Source of the DNA: an uncultured Eubacteriales bacterium
GTDB lineage: Bacteria; Bacillota; Clostridia; Christensenellales; Aristaeellaceae
Reading direction: 5' to 3'
Length of the DNA stretch: 64,000 bases
NCBI GenBank assembly: GCA_900542445.1
Contig: UQNN01000013.1
Location: forward strand, 3,511-67,510
The notes under the pieces are model-generated. The model was not told the origin of the DNA, made no database searches, and saw nothing but the letters and a program-made list of their open reading frames with translations. Made by a program: the position numbers and the translations under genes. Below are positions 7,899 through 16,951 of the stretch, in pieces (position 1 is the stretch's first letter; each line of letters starts with the position of its first letter).

Positions 7899-9238
7899 GT
7901 GAGGAGAAAACCACTGCCTATCAGGCGACTGAAAGCGAGAGAGCGATTATCGGGGCTATCCTGCGAGGCGATATTCTTCCGCGAAATATTGAGCTGACGC
8001 TTGAAGATTTCACGGATTTGATTTGCCACGAAGTTTTTGCCGTCATGCAAAAACTAGATGCTCAAAATAAGACATGCGACCTCGTTACCGTTTCGGACGC
8101 GATGCCGAATTTCGATTCGACGCTGCTGGTTGACCTGCTGCAAAGCGGCATGCCGTCGCTGGTGCTGTGTGATCAGTATGTGGCGAACGTCAAAGCGGCC
8201 AGCATGCGGCGGGCACTGTGCAAAATCGCTCAACAGACCGTAGAGCTTGCCCGAAACGAGCTGACTGATCCTGTCAAGGCGGCGGAAGAAATTCGCGGGC
8301 AGATTGATGAATTGGCGAAGAATGGGCCGACCCAGGAGATTGTTTCCATCCCGCAGATGATTCTCAATATGCACGACTATCTGTTTGCCGAACAGAAAAC
8401 GGATGACAGCATGCACACGGGAATTGGGCGGCTGGATGGTGTGTTGGGCGGCGGGATTCGAGGCAGCAAGCTGTGCATCATCGGCGCAAGGCCATCCGTT
8501 GGCAAATCGGCATTGGGGCTGTTTATCGCTACCAACGCGGCACGGTCGGGAAAGCATGTCCTGTATGTATCGCTTGAGATGGACGAAGCCGAGCTGTATG
8601 ACCGCATCATAGCGCGTTTTTCAGGCGTGCCGGTGGATGTCATTGAAGCGCGCAACTTTTCCGATGAGCAGATTCAGAGCGTCGTTGCCGCGTATGCGGA
8701 AATAGGGCAAATCCAGCTGAGCATCAGCACGCAGGCACAGACCCCTTTGCAAATCCGTTCCCTTGCCCTCAGACAGCGGCAGGAGACGGGGCTCGATATG
8801 GTTGTCGTGGATTACTTGCAGCTGCTCAGGAGCGGCAGAAAGACCAACAACCGCGCGGAAGAAGTCGGCGAGATTTCCAGAGCGCTTAAACGGCTGGCAA
8901 TGGAGCTGAAAATTCCCGTTATTGCCATGACACAGATGAATCGTCAGTCCGAAATGGGAACGGGCGAAGGCGGGCGGATGCCCAAAATGAGCGAAAGCCG
9001 AGAGAGCGGCACCATTGAGCAGGATGCGAATCAGTTTTTGATTCTGCATGCGCCGGATATTCGAACTGTCCCGGAGCCGTGGCAGCAGATGGCCGAATCC
9101 TGTCAGGCGAACGGATGGACATTCATGCTTATCAACGTGGCGAAGAACCGAAACGGTCGAAAGGGTATTTTGCCGATTGCTTTCGATGCACCACACATGA
9201 ACTTCTTCGCATTTGAGAGAGACACACAAGGAGGGTAA
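7889..9238 (+). CDS. dnaB: Replicative DNA helicase, DnaB type
   Basis: 449 residues. An N-terminal DnaB domain (ESERAIIGAILRG) is followed by a RecA-like core with Walker A GARPSVGKS near residue 200, Walker B VVVDYLQLL near 305 and the arginine-finger region near the C-terminus. The length is normal for the family. The GTG start overlaps the end of the initiator gene. It would unwind the phage replication fork as a hexamer. Confidence 0.95.
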   Translation: MPVSEEKTTAYQATESERAIIGAILRGDILPRNIELTLEDFTDLICHEVFAVMQKLDAQNKTCDLVTVSDAMPNFDSTLLVDLLQSGMPSLVLCDQYVANVKAASMRRALCKIAQQTVELARNELTDPVKAAEEIRGQIDELAKNGPTQEIVSIPQMILNMHDYLFAEQKTDDSMHTGIGRLDGVLGGGIRGSKLCIIGARPSVGKSALGLFIATNAARSGKHVLYVSLEMDEAELYDRIIARFSGVPVDVIEARNFSDEQIQSVVAAYAEIGQIQLSISTQAQTPLQIRSLALRQRQETGLDMVVVDYLQLLRSGRKTNNRAEEVGEISRALKRLAMELKIPVIAMTQMNRQSEMGTGEGGRMPKMSESRESGTIEQDANQFLILHAPDIRTVPEPWQQMAESCQANGWTFMLINVAKNRNGRKGILPIAFDAPHMNFFAFERDTQGG

Positions 9239-9244
9239 AACACA

Positions 9245-9688
9245 ATGAGCCAAACTTTTGGCAACCTCAAAGATCTGAGCCGCCTGATGGGCGGCGCAGT
9301 GCAGGAGCGCTGGGAAGATGCGCTCGGCAGAATGACGCGCAACATTCTTGACCCGAACACGGAACCCAGACGGGCGCGCAAAATCACGATGGTGCTGACC
9401 ATTAAGCCGACCGAGAGCAGGGACGGAGGGGAAATGTCCTTTGATGTGAAGGAGAGTTTCGCGCCGCCTACGCCTGTGAAGCAGAGCGTTTTCTTTGATC
9501 AGACGGATGACGGAACGATTTATGCGACGCAGAAGTTGAATCAGGTGGCTGGGCAGCTCGATATGGCCGGAAATGTGCAGCCGGAAGCTGTCAGCATGCC
9601 GATTGGCACGACGGAAGATGAACCGCAGGATGAACAGGAAACGATGCCGCAAATTGTGTCGTTCCGAGCAAAAGAAAGGAGCCTGTAA
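9245..9688 (+). CDS. Hypothetical phage protein, replication-region
   Basis: 147 residues, 7 nt after dnaB. The middle (KITMVLTIKPTESRDGGEMSF) looks like a beta-strand domain and the C-terminus is acidic. I recall similar small proteins in phage replication modules but no assigned activity. The short spacing to both neighbours shows it is part of the replication operon. Confidence 0.6.
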   Translation: MSQTFGNLKDLSRLMGGAVQERWEDALGRMTRNILDPNTEPRRARKITMVLTIKPTESRDGGEMSFDVKESFAPPTPVKQSVFFDQTDDGTIYATQKLNQVAGQLDMAGNVQPEAVSMPIGTTEDEPQDEQETMPQIVSFRAKERSL

Positions 9689-9691
9689 ATC

Positions 9692-10525
9692 ATGGCAAGC
9701 ATTCAGAATGGAAAGAACGTCAGCGAAAAGAAGGAAGTTCCGCTGTTCAAGCTGGGAGAGCTTGACGCTGAGGCGATGCGCTTCCTGTACGAGCTGGGCA
9801 CCAAGAATCGCAGCTATACGGTGCAGGAGATTGACGGCCGTATGTATGTCAACACGAATGATTTGGTGCGTATCAAAGAACCGTTTCCGGCGGTTCTTCC
9901 GACTGTGAACATCTTCACGCTGAGCGGTCTGGTGGATTATATCCTGAACGACCCGGATGGTCAGCTGGATAAGTTTGGCAATCTGGTTGTGCAGGTAACC
10001 GACCCGCGCAAGGTTGTGCTGTACGGGATTAAGTGCAGCGATGATTATGCGGTTCGAGCCGAGCTGACGCGTGTCGTGACCGACAATGAGCCGTTCGAGT
10101 TTGGCAGGTATATCGGGCAGGAAGAATTCATCGTGCAGCTTCAGAGTCGGTTTATTGAAACCGAAAATTCGTTGGAAGTCGGCAAGGTGGTTGGCAATTT
10201 GAGCGTGGAGAAGGGAACCAACATCAGCGACGACGGCATCAGCCAGCGTGTGACGGTACGTGACGGTGTTGTGCGGGTCAACGATGTGGTTATCAAAAAT
10301 CCTGTGTATTTGAGGCCATTCCGCACGTTCTGTGAAATTGATCAGCCGGAGAGCCCGTTCATTCTGCGCATTAAAAACAGCGATGGAAAGGGCGTGCCGG
10401 AGATTGCGCTTTACGAGGCTGACGGCGGCCTGTGGAAGCATCGGGCAATTCAGGGCATTCACGCGTATCTGGATAAGGCGTTGGATAACTTGGTAACCAG
10501 CGGCATGGTTACGATTATCGCATAA
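9692..10525 (+). CDS. Hypothetical phage protein, replication-region
   Basis: 277 residues, 4 nt after the previous stop. Mixed alpha/beta with no nucleotide-binding or metal motif. Phrases such as FTLSGLVDYI and LYGIKCSDDYAVR recur, in my recollection, in phage proteins of unknown function placed near recombination and replication genes. It is the last gene before a strong hairpin at 10535-10565. Confidence 0.6.
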   Translation: MASIQNGKNVSEKKEVPLFKLGELDAEAMRFLYELGTKNRSYTVQEIDGRMYVNTNDLVRIKEPFPAVLPTVNIFTLSGLVDYILNDPDGQLDKFGNLVVQVTDPRKVVLYGIKCSDDYAVRAELTRVVTDNEPFEFGRYIGQEEFIVQLQSRFIETENSLEVGKVVGNLSVEKGTNISDDGISQRVTVRDGVVRVNDVVIKNPVYLRPFRTFCEIDQPESPFILRIKNSDGKGVPEIALYEADGGLWKHRAIQGIHAYLDKALDNLVTSGMVTIIA

Positions 10526-10534
10526 ACAAAAAAC

Positions 10535-10565
10535 GTCCTGTCCGCGTTAGGGCCGCGGGCAGGAC
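10535..10565. terminator. Hairpin between replication and methylase genes
   Basis: GTCCTG/CAGGAC outer stem with CCGCG/CGCGG inside. It has no T-tract on the plus strand but is preceded by six A residues, so it could terminate minus-strand transcripts. On the plus strand it may act as a processing or stability element. Confidence 0.45.
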
Positions 10566-10615
10566 ATTCCTCAAAAAACCGTATTCATTATATCAAAAGA
10601 AAGCAGTGAAGTCAA

Positions 10616-12166
10616 ATGAGCGAGATTGTCGTGGACAACTTCGCAGGTGGCGGCGGCGCATCAACGGGTATTGAAATGGCAATAGGCCGCAGTGTGGATA
10701 TTGCCATCAACCATGACCCGGCGGCGATTGCAATGCATAGAGCAAACCATCCGACAACCGAGCATTATCAGGAGGATGTTTGGAAGGTCAATCCTGTCAA
10801 GGCTTGCGCGGGGCGGCCTGTGGCGCTGGCGTGGTTTTCGCCAGACTGTAAGCATCACAGCAGGGCGAAAGGCGGAAAGCCTGTTAGCAGGCATATTCGA
10901 GGGCTGGCGTGGGTTGCGGTAAAGTGGGCGAAAGCGGTGCATCCGCGCGTTATCATGCTGGAAAACGTAGAAGAATTTCAGGACTGGGGACGGCTTGATA
11001 AGGATAATCGGCCAGATCCTCGATATAAGGGCGAAACTTTCCGGCGGTTCGTCAGCCAGCTTGAACGGCAAGGGTACAAGGTCGAGTACAGGATGATGCG
11101 GGCGTGTGATTATGGAGCGCCAACTATTCGGAAACGGTTCTTCTTGATTGCACGCTGTGACGGAAAACCGATTGTCTGGCCTGAACCGACGCACGCGGCG
11201 CCAGATAGCTTTGAAGCACTGGTAGGAATGAAAAAGCCGTGGGTGCCGGTAGCTGATGTGCTGGATTTCAATCTTCCATGCCCGTCAATTTTTGCGACAA
11301 GCGAAGAAATTTTCAAGCAGTACGGGATTCATGCTGTTCGCCCACTTTCAGAAAAGACCATGCGCAGAATTGCGAGAGGCATTGAAAAATTTGTTTTGAA
11401 GAACCCGTCGCCGTTCATTATTCAAGTCAATCATGGCGGTGAGAATTTCAGGGGGCAGGATATCGAAGAACCGCTGGATACGATTACGGCCAAGCATGGG
11501 ACGGGCGTAGTCATGCCCATGATGATTCAGTATCACGATGAGCAGGGCAGCGAAGTGCGCGGGCAGACGGTAGACAAACCGATTATGACTGTGGATGCTT
11601 CAAACCGATATGGAATGGTTTCTGCATTTATCAGCAAGTTCTATGGCACGAGCAGTCCGGCCAGTGCGGCAGATAATCCGTTGCCGACGGTGACGGCCAT
11701 CGACCACAATGCGCTGTGCGCGGCCTATGTGACGCAGTTCAACAATAATTGTGATGGGCAATGCGCAGATGAGCCGCTCAATACCATTACGGCCGGAGCC
11801 GGCCATTTTGGAGATGTCCGAGCATTCTTGGTCAAGTATTACGGGAATGGAGATAATGCGGCATCCTGTGAGAAGCCCGCGCCGACGATTACATCCAAAG
11901 ACAGGCTTGGACTGGTTACAGTGTGCGGGGAAAAGTATCAGATTGTGGATATCGGGTTACGGATGCTGACCCCGCGCGAGCTTTTTGATGCGCAGGGATT
12001 CCCCGAAAACTACATCATTGATGTGGATGCGGACGGAAAGGCTTATCCGAAGGCGGAGCAGGTCGCCAGATGCGGCAATGCTGTTTGTCCGCCAATTCCG
12101 GCAGCGTTGGTCAGAGCGAATCTGCCGGAGCTTTGCGGCACGAAAAAAACGGAGGCAGCGCAATGA
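10616..12166 (+). CDS. DNA (cytosine-5) methyltransferase with repeat-built recognition region
   Basis: 516 residues. Motif I FAGGGGASTG (9-18), motif IV SPDC with catalytic Cys78 (PDC instead of the usual PCQ), ENVEEF (motif VI), and a C-terminal QGFPENY with GNAVCPPI (motifs IX-X). Residues about 270-441 consist of five tandem units of about 35 residues of the form P-L-x-T-I-T-A followed by a Tyr/Phe-rich strand, in the position of the target-recognition domain. It is solitary, with no restriction enzyme nearby, and so likely protects phage DNA. Confidence 0.9.
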   Translation: MSEIVVDNFAGGGGASTGIEMAIGRSVDIAINHDPAAIAMHRANHPTTEHYQEDVWKVNPVKACAGRPVALAWFSPDCKHHSRAKGGKPVSRHIRGLAWVAVKWAKAVHPRVIMLENVEEFQDWGRLDKDNRPDPRYKGETFRRFVSQLERQGYKVEYRMMRACDYGAPTIRKRFFLIARCDGKPIVWPEPTHAAPDSFEALVGMKKPWVPVADVLDFNLPCPSIFATSEEIFKQYGIHAVRPLSEKTMRRIARGIEKFVLKNPSPFIIQVNHGGENFRGQDIEEPLDTITAKHGTGVVMPMMIQYHDEQGSEVRGQTVDKPIMTVDASNRYGMVSAFISKFYGTSSPASAADNPLPTVTAIDHNALCAAYVTQFNNNCDGQCADEPLNTITAGAGHFGDVRAFLVKYYGNGDNAASCEKPAPTITSKDRLGLVTVCGEKYQIVDIGLRMLTPRELFDAQGFPENYIIDVDADGKAYPKAEQVARCGNAVCPPIPAALVRANLPELCGTKKTEAAQ

Positions 12167-13827
12167 ACACAGAAATCATTAAAGCGGTCGAAAGCGACCG
12201 CGCGCAGAAAACCTTTTATCCGACGCCTGAGCCGCTGGCAGAAAAGCTGCTCGGCGGCATCAAGTGGAACATGGTTGACTGCGTTCTTGAACCGAGCGCC
12301 GGAAAGGGCGACCTTGCTCTATTCGCTGCCAAGAAAATGTTCTACGCTCGCCATAGCTACCCGCCGCACGATGACCGCAGCATCAGGGAGGCTGCCGAGG
12401 AAGCCGATATCGACTGTATTGAGATCGACCCGCTCCTCCGCAACACCCTTGAAGGGCGCGGATTCAGGGTCATTCACGATGACTTCCTGTCATTCGAGAC
12501 ACAAAAGCGTTACTCGCTGATTGTAATGAATCCTCCGTTTGACCAGGGCGCTGAACATTTTCTCAAGGCGTTTGAGCTGATGGAACACGGCGGCGAAATC
12601 CGCTGCATCCTCAACGCTCAGACAATCAGAAACCCTTGCACAGAGGCGCGAAAGCGCCTTGTGGCAGCCCTTCAAACGGGTGCGGAGATTTCCTTCATTT
12701 CCGGCGCGTTCCACGCCGCAGAACGCCAAACGGATGTAGACGTGGCTCTTATCAAAAAGGTCATTCCTCAACGAAAACGGGATAGTTCGATAATGCAGGA
12801 AATGAAAGAAGCTCCGACATACAAGCGCCAAGAAATCCCGGAACAATACGGCGATCTTGCCTTGTATAGTGAGATGGACGAGTGGGTAAACCGCTACAAT
12901 TATGAGGTTGCCTGCGGCATCCGGCTCATTGAGGAATGGCAGGCCATGTCACCCAACATGCTCAATCTGCCGAATGAAAAGTACAATTCGCCGATCATCA
13001 GCCTTAAAATTATGGGATGTAGCAATCTAGACGATTGCTCGATCAATAAGTACATCAGGGAAACCCGATACAAGTACTGGAACATGATCTTCAAACAGCC
13101 TACTATTGTGCAGCGACTCACATCGAACCTTATCAACGAACTGCACGACAGTATTTCGCAACTGGTCGATTACGAATTTTCGATCTACAACATTATGACA
13201 CTCATCATCAAGATGAACGCCAAGGTTATTGGCGGCATCGAAGATACCATTGTTGCACTGTTCGATAGCTGGACTCAAAAATACTGGAACGAGGAAAGCC
13301 CGAACCGGCACTATTATGATGGCTGGAAAACAAATGACTGCTTCAAGGTCGGTAAGAAGGTGATTATCCCCTTCTACTCCACCTACTCCTATGACAAATC
13401 GTTTGATTCATGGCGCGTCATTCAGAGATTCCGTGATATTGAAAAGGTGTTTGATTTTCTCGACTGCGGGCGAACTGATTGGGAGGGAAGCCTCGACACA
13501 GCCATCAGAATAGCCGAGTCAACTGGATGCACACGAAACATTGATACCAAGTATTTCAAGGCTACATTCTTCAAAAAAGGCACGGCTCATCTCGTCTTCA
13601 AGGATGAAAATCTTCTAGAGAAGTTCAATATCTTTGCAGGGCGAAAGAAAGGATGGTTGCCGAACGCCTACGGGAAATGCAAATATTCGGACATGTCCTC
13701 GGAGGAACAGCGCGTTGTGGACAGTTTTCAGGGACGCGAGCGCTATGAAGCCGTTATGCGCGACGCTCAGTATTTTCTTGCTGAGTCCGACGCGGGCATG
13801 AATCAATTTCTGATTGCGGGAGCGTGA
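12163..13827 (+). CDS. N6-adenine DNA methyltransferase with DUF4942-like C-terminus
   Basis: 554 residues; ATG 12163 overlaps the C5-methylase stop (ATGA) and follows GGAGGCAG. Motif I is VLEPSAGKG and motif IV is IVMNPPF, so the N-terminal 250 residues are an adenine methylase. The remaining 300 residues, AT-richer and aromatic (FYSTYSYDKSFDSW), look like the DUF4942 domain found in phage methylases. Two base-modification enzymes in one overlapping pair suggests an anti-restriction role. Confidence 0.85.
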   Translation: MNTEIIKAVESDRAQKTFYPTPEPLAEKLLGGIKWNMVDCVLEPSAGKGDLALFAAKKMFYARHSYPPHDDRSIREAAEEADIDCIEIDPLLRNTLEGRGFRVIHDDFLSFETQKRYSLIVMNPPFDQGAEHFLKAFELMEHGGEIRCILNAQTIRNPCTEARKRLVAALQTGAEISFISGAFHAAERQTDVDVALIKKVIPQRKRDSSIMQEMKEAPTYKRQEIPEQYGDLALYSEMDEWVNRYNYEVACGIRLIEEWQAMSPNMLNLPNEKYNSPIISLKIMGCSNLDDCSINKYIRETRYKYWNMIFKQPTIVQRLTSNLINELHDSISQLVDYEFSIYNIMTLIIKMNAKVIGGIEDTIVALFDSWTQKYWNEESPNRHYYDGWKTNDCFKVGKKVIIPFYSTYSYDKSFDSWRVIQRFRDIEKVFDFLDCGRTDWEGSLDTAIRIAESTGCTRNIDTKYFKATFFKKGTAHLVFKDENLLEKFNIFAGRKKGWLPNAYGKCKYSDMSSEEQRVVDSFQGRERYEAVMRDAQYFLAESDAGMNQFLIAGA

Positions 13828-13831
13828 AAAC

Positions 13832-14065
13832 ATGGAGTGTAGAGCATTTGAGGACGGGCGATGCACACGATTTGAAAGCCCGTATATCGGCGAATTGTGT
13901 CCCGTTGTCGAGCATCAGGAACTTTGCGTGATGGCGTATAGGGACGCATGCGGCGGATGCAGCCACGAGAATGATTCACAACCGACGGCGTGTATGTACT
14001 GCATCCGATGCTATGCCCATGAGCCGGACAGATACGAAAAGACAGTGAAATCCGATGATGAGTGA
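13832..14065 (+). CDS. Cysteine-rich small protein
   Basis: 77 residues with about ten cysteines, including CGGC and CMYCIRC arrangements that suggest zinc or iron-sulfur binding. Start at ATG 13832 after GGGAGCG. It lies between the adenine methylase and two radical-SAM-type genes, and may work with either. Function unknown. Confidence 0.6.
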   Translation: MECRAFEDGRCTRFESPYIGELCPVVEHQELCVMAYRDACGGCSHENDSQPTACMYCIRCYAHEPDRYEKTVKSDDE

Positions 14066-14096
14066 CATATTCGACAAAAAAGTGCGAGGTTGGAAA

Positions 14097-14888
14097 ATGG
14101 ATAAAACGAAAATCGACTGGGCGGATGCAACATGGAACCCTGTTACGGGCTGTTTGCACAGTTGCCCATATTGCTATGCCAGAGGCATGGCAAAACGCTA
14201 TGAAGGACATGACCAGAGCGATGATTCGGCGATGTGCCGTAGTTCTTTGCCTTGCATTGAATTGAACGAGCCTTTGAAAGTGACGCGGCTGGATGGAAAA
14301 ACGACAAATGCTCCGTATCCCTTTGGATTCAAACCGACGTTTCACAGGTACAGGCTGAATCAGCTGTTGCGCTGGACGAAACCACGCAATATCTTCGTGT
14401 GCAGCATGGCAGATCTGTTTGGCGAGTGGGTGCCGACGGAGTGGATCAGTGCGGTAATTGAGGCTTGCAAAGCTGCGCCGCAGCATCGCTACATGTTCCT
14501 GACCAAGAATCCGAAACGATATATCAAGCTGATTCAGGCGGGCATATTGCCGCTGAACAATGACCGATTCTGGTACGGGACGACTTGCGAAAATCCGATG
14601 CAGGAATATTTCTTCTGTGGAAAGGCAAAGACGTTTGTTTCCATCGAACCGATTTTTGCACCGTTCACCGGGCTGAATTATTTCGACACGCCGCCGGAAC
14701 AGCGGGTAGATTGGATTATTGTCGGCGCGGAAACGGGCAATCGGAAAGGCAAGGTTATTCCAGAAAAGAGCTGGATTGATGAACTGGCATACTGTTCCGC
14801 GCAGCAAAAGACTCCAATTTTTATGAAATCGAGCTTGCGAGGGATTATGGGTGTCGATTTCGTTCAGCAGTTCCCATGGGATAAGTAA
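14097..14888 (+). CDS. Gp37/Gp68-like (DUF5131) protein with radical-SAM-type cysteines
   Basis: 263 residues beginning MDKTKIDWADATWNPVTGC. The cluster GCLHSCPYCYAR gives Cys-x3-Cys-x2-Cys, the pattern that binds a 4Fe-4S cluster in radical-SAM enzymes. The opening DWADATWNPVTGC is typical of the Gp37/Gp68 phage family (DUF5131), whose substrate is not known. I chose ATG 14097, which has GAGG upstream, over the earlier in-frame ATGs at 14055-14058. Confidence 0.8.
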   Translation: MDKTKIDWADATWNPVTGCLHSCPYCYARGMAKRYEGHDQSDDSAMCRSSLPCIELNEPLKVTRLDGKTTNAPYPFGFKPTFHRYRLNQLLRWTKPRNIFVCSMADLFGEWVPTEWISAVIEACKAAPQHRYMFLTKNPKRYIKLIQAGILPLNNDRFWYGTTCENPMQEYFFCGKAKTFVSIEPIFAPFTGLNYFDTPPEQRVDWIIVGAETGNRKGKVIPEKSWIDELAYCSAQQKTPIFMKSSLRGIMGVDFVQQFPWDK

Positions 14889-14893
14889 AAGAC

Positions 14894-14917
14894 CAATTTC
14901 GTGACCTCACGAAATTG
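14894..14917. other. Perfect 11-bp stem hairpin
   Basis: CAATTTCGTGA (14894-14904) and TCACGAAATTG (14907-14917) are exact inverse complements with only CC between them. No T-tract follows, so it is not a clear terminator; it could be an operator or RNase site between the two radical-SAM genes. Confidence 0.5.
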
Positions 14918-14951
14918 ATATGAAATGGCTGAAAGCTATGGAGAAACAAAG

Positions 14952-15824
14952 ATGCATGTGGCACTTCATGACAATGACCGTACCAGTTTTCCAAACCTAG
15001 CTTTGATGAAGATATCTGCCTATCATAAACAGCAAGGTGACAATGTGGAATGGTGGAATCCTTTGTTGACGTATGACCGTATATACAGCAGTAAGGTTTT
15101 TACCTTCACCCCCGAAAACCCCTATCTGCCGCCAGACACGATCAAGGGTGGGACAGGATACGGAATGATGAATGAGCTTCCAGAAGAAGTCGATGCAATG
15201 TTCCCTGATTACTCGATTTATCCACGATGCCATCATGCTATCGGATTTTTGACACGGGGATGTATTCGAAATTGTTCGTGGTGTGTTGTACCACGTAAAG
15301 AAGGGCGGATTCGACCATATCGGACGTGGCGAGAGATTAAACGCTCGGATAGTCGGGACATTGTATTCATGGACAATAATGTTTTGGCATACACACATGG
15401 ACTTGAACAAATTGCAGATATGATAGGACAAGATATACGAGTTGATTTCAATCAAGGATTGGATGCGAGAATGATTACACCAGAAATTGCACAAATGCTG
15501 TCACAACTGAAATGGATAAAATACATCCGAATGAGCTGTGACACAGACAATATGCTGGTGATAGTCCAAGATGCGATTCGACAGTTGGGAAAAGTAGGTG
15601 TGAAGCCATATAGAATCTTTGTCTATCTTTTGGTACAGGACATTGAATCGGCAGAACGGCGAGCGTTGGCGTTACGAGATATGGGAGCGGAGGTTTTTGC
15701 CCAGCCATATCGAGATTTTACAACAAGCAAAGAGCCGCCGCATGAATTGAAAAGATTTGCCCGGTGGGTGAATCGGAAAGCGATATTCAAGACGACGAAG
15801 TTTTTTAGAGACTATAAGCAATAA
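14952..15824 (+). CDS. Radical SAM protein
   Basis: About 290 residues. GCIRNCSWC gives the Cys-x3-Cys-x2-Cys 4Fe-4S motif, preceded by RCHHAIGFLTRG as in B12-binding-type radical SAM enzymes. Later FNQGLDARM and IRMSCDTD look like the TIM-barrel strands. ATG 14952 (MHVALHDND) follows GGAGAAAC; ATG 14925 is an alternative. The substrate is unknown; phage radical-SAM genes near methylases are candidates for nucleotide or base modification, which is inference. Confidence 0.8.
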   Translation: MHVALHDNDRTSFPNLALMKISAYHKQQGDNVEWWNPLLTYDRIYSSKVFTFTPENPYLPPDTIKGGTGYGMMNELPEEVDAMFPDYSIYPRCHHAIGFLTRGCIRNCSWCVVPRKEGRIRPYRTWREIKRSDSRDIVFMDNNVLAYTHGLEQIADMIGQDIRVDFNQGLDARMITPEIAQMLSQLKWIKYIRMSCDTDNMLVIVQDAIRQLGKVGVKPYRIFVYLLVQDIESAERRALALRDMGAEVFAQPYRDFTTSKEPPHELKRFARWVNRKAIFKTTKFFRDYKQ

Positions 15825-15861
15825 GAGCTGTTGCACGATTTACGGCATGGAGGGATAGCGG

Positions 15862-16077
15862 ATGGCGCGAGATGAGAGCGAGACGCTGCGGCGCGTGATT
15901 TTCAGAAAGTGCGTATACTGCTGCGGCGGTTCCACGAAGGAGGCCGCGCGGTGCACGAGCGAGGACTGCCCGCTCTGGCCGTACAGACCGCAGTTTATCC
16001 GGCGGAAGCCCCGGAAAAAGGACGCGGTGCAAATCACGGTGCAGATGATTTTGGAGACGAAAGGAGGCGCGCGATGA
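15862..16077 (+). CDS. Small zinc-finger-like protein
   Basis: 71 residues with CVYCCGG and CTSEDCPLWPY, a four-cysteine arrangement of the kind that binds zinc. Such short phage proteins with C-PLWPYR are common upstream of regulatory genes. The stop overlaps the next start (ATGA). Function unknown. Confidence 0.65.
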   Translation: MARDESETLRRVIFRKCVYCCGGSTKEAARCTSEDCPLWPYRPQFIRRKPRKKDAVQITVQMILETKGGAR

Positions 16078-16676
16078 TAACGGCCAGACAGACCGCTCGG
16101 GTTTTCGGACTGAGCATGGTGCAGGTGAAGACCTGCGCGCAATGCGGAAAGCGCTTTTCGATTGTCAGCCCCGATTATGCCTACAAGCTGGAAGGCGGCA
16201 AGGGCGCAAAGCGGCAGGCATGGTTTTGTAGCTATGGATGCATGCGAATCGTTCAAAAGCCGCTGGAGGAAGCGCGGAAAGCGGAATTTGAGGAGCGGGT
16301 TTTCAGGGACGTTTTCGGCCTTGATGAAGGCGAAAAGCACAACCAGCGAACGCTTGCGGCCTATCACGCGAAAAAGCAGGCGGAGGACGCGGCCATGACG
16401 GAAAAAGAGCGGGAGGACAAGGCGGCGAGGCTGGCCGAGGCCAAACGGCTCGCGGGCCAGGCGAGCGGCAGAGCGCGCAGGGAAAAAGCTGAGAGCGAAA
16501 GGGTGGAACGGGCGCTTGAACGCCACCGGGAAGCGTTTCGGGCGGAGATTGACCGCATGCCGAAGACCAATCCCGTTGAAATGGACAAGGAGAGCATAGA
16601 GCGCGCGAAGGTAGACGCGATGATATGCAGGATGTGCATGGAAGCCGAGTGGCGGAAGAAAAAGAGAAAGAAGTAA
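16074..16676 (+). CDS. CxxC zinc-ribbon plus coiled-coil protein
   Basis: 200 residues. The N-terminus carries CAQCGKRF and, about 30 residues on, WFCSYGCMR, together a four-cysteine zinc ribbon. Residues 70-165 are a highly charged coiled coil; the C-terminus ends in a lysine/arginine-rich tail. It is a paralogue of the protein at 18786-19193, which has KCWQCGKPF and YFCSYSCMR. The ribbon may bind DNA or RNA polymerase; this is inferred only from the fold type. Confidence 0.65.
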   Translation: MITARQTARVFGLSMVQVKTCAQCGKRFSIVSPDYAYKLEGGKGAKRQAWFCSYGCMRIVQKPLEEARKAEFEERVFRDVFGLDEGEKHNQRTLAAYHAKKQAEDAAMTEKEREDKAARLAEAKRLAGQASGRARREKAESERVERALERHREAFRAEIDRMPKTNPVEMDKESIERAKVDAMICRMCMEAEWRKKKRKK

Positions 16677-16769
16677 AACTTACTGGCAACTTAAAAAATG
16701 CAGCTATTTTTTAAATCATGCCACGGAAAAGACAGATAATTAAAAGCTGAGCAAGTTAAGGAGAAAGCC

Positions 16770-16951
16770 ATGAGTGACGAATACGGAAATGTTGACCTGA
16801 AAGAATACGCGAAAGCGCTATCCGAAGTGATTAACAAGGCGATGGAGGGCGTGAAGCAACCTATGGGGAAAAATGGCGCTGCTGGCTGAGGAAGCCGACG
16901 AAGGAAGAGATGGAGAACCACCCTTGGGAGGGGGTGACGACGAATGATTAA
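16770..16951 (+). pseudogene. Small phage gene split by a frame change in an A-tract
   Basis: After AAGGAG, the frame from ATG 16770 encodes 39 residues and stops at 16889. In the -1 frame the DNA continues without interruption as KWRCWLRKPTKEEMENHPWE to a stop at 16949-16951, with no start codon of its own. The switch would be at the AAAAA run near 16869-16873. Either one A has been lost from a roughly 60-residue gene, or translation shifts frame. The next gene starts inside its end, as is usual here. Confidence 0.45.

Noticed and set aside
8621..10462. 613-codon minus-strand open frame over the helicase region
   Set aside because: Antisense shadow of dnaB and the two genes after it; His/Arg-rich composition typical of reverse frames of GC-rich codons.
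16868..16884. Programmed -1 frameshift at GGGGAAAAAT
   Set aside because: Zero-frame codons do not form an X XXY YYZ heptamer; a lost base is a simpler explanation.
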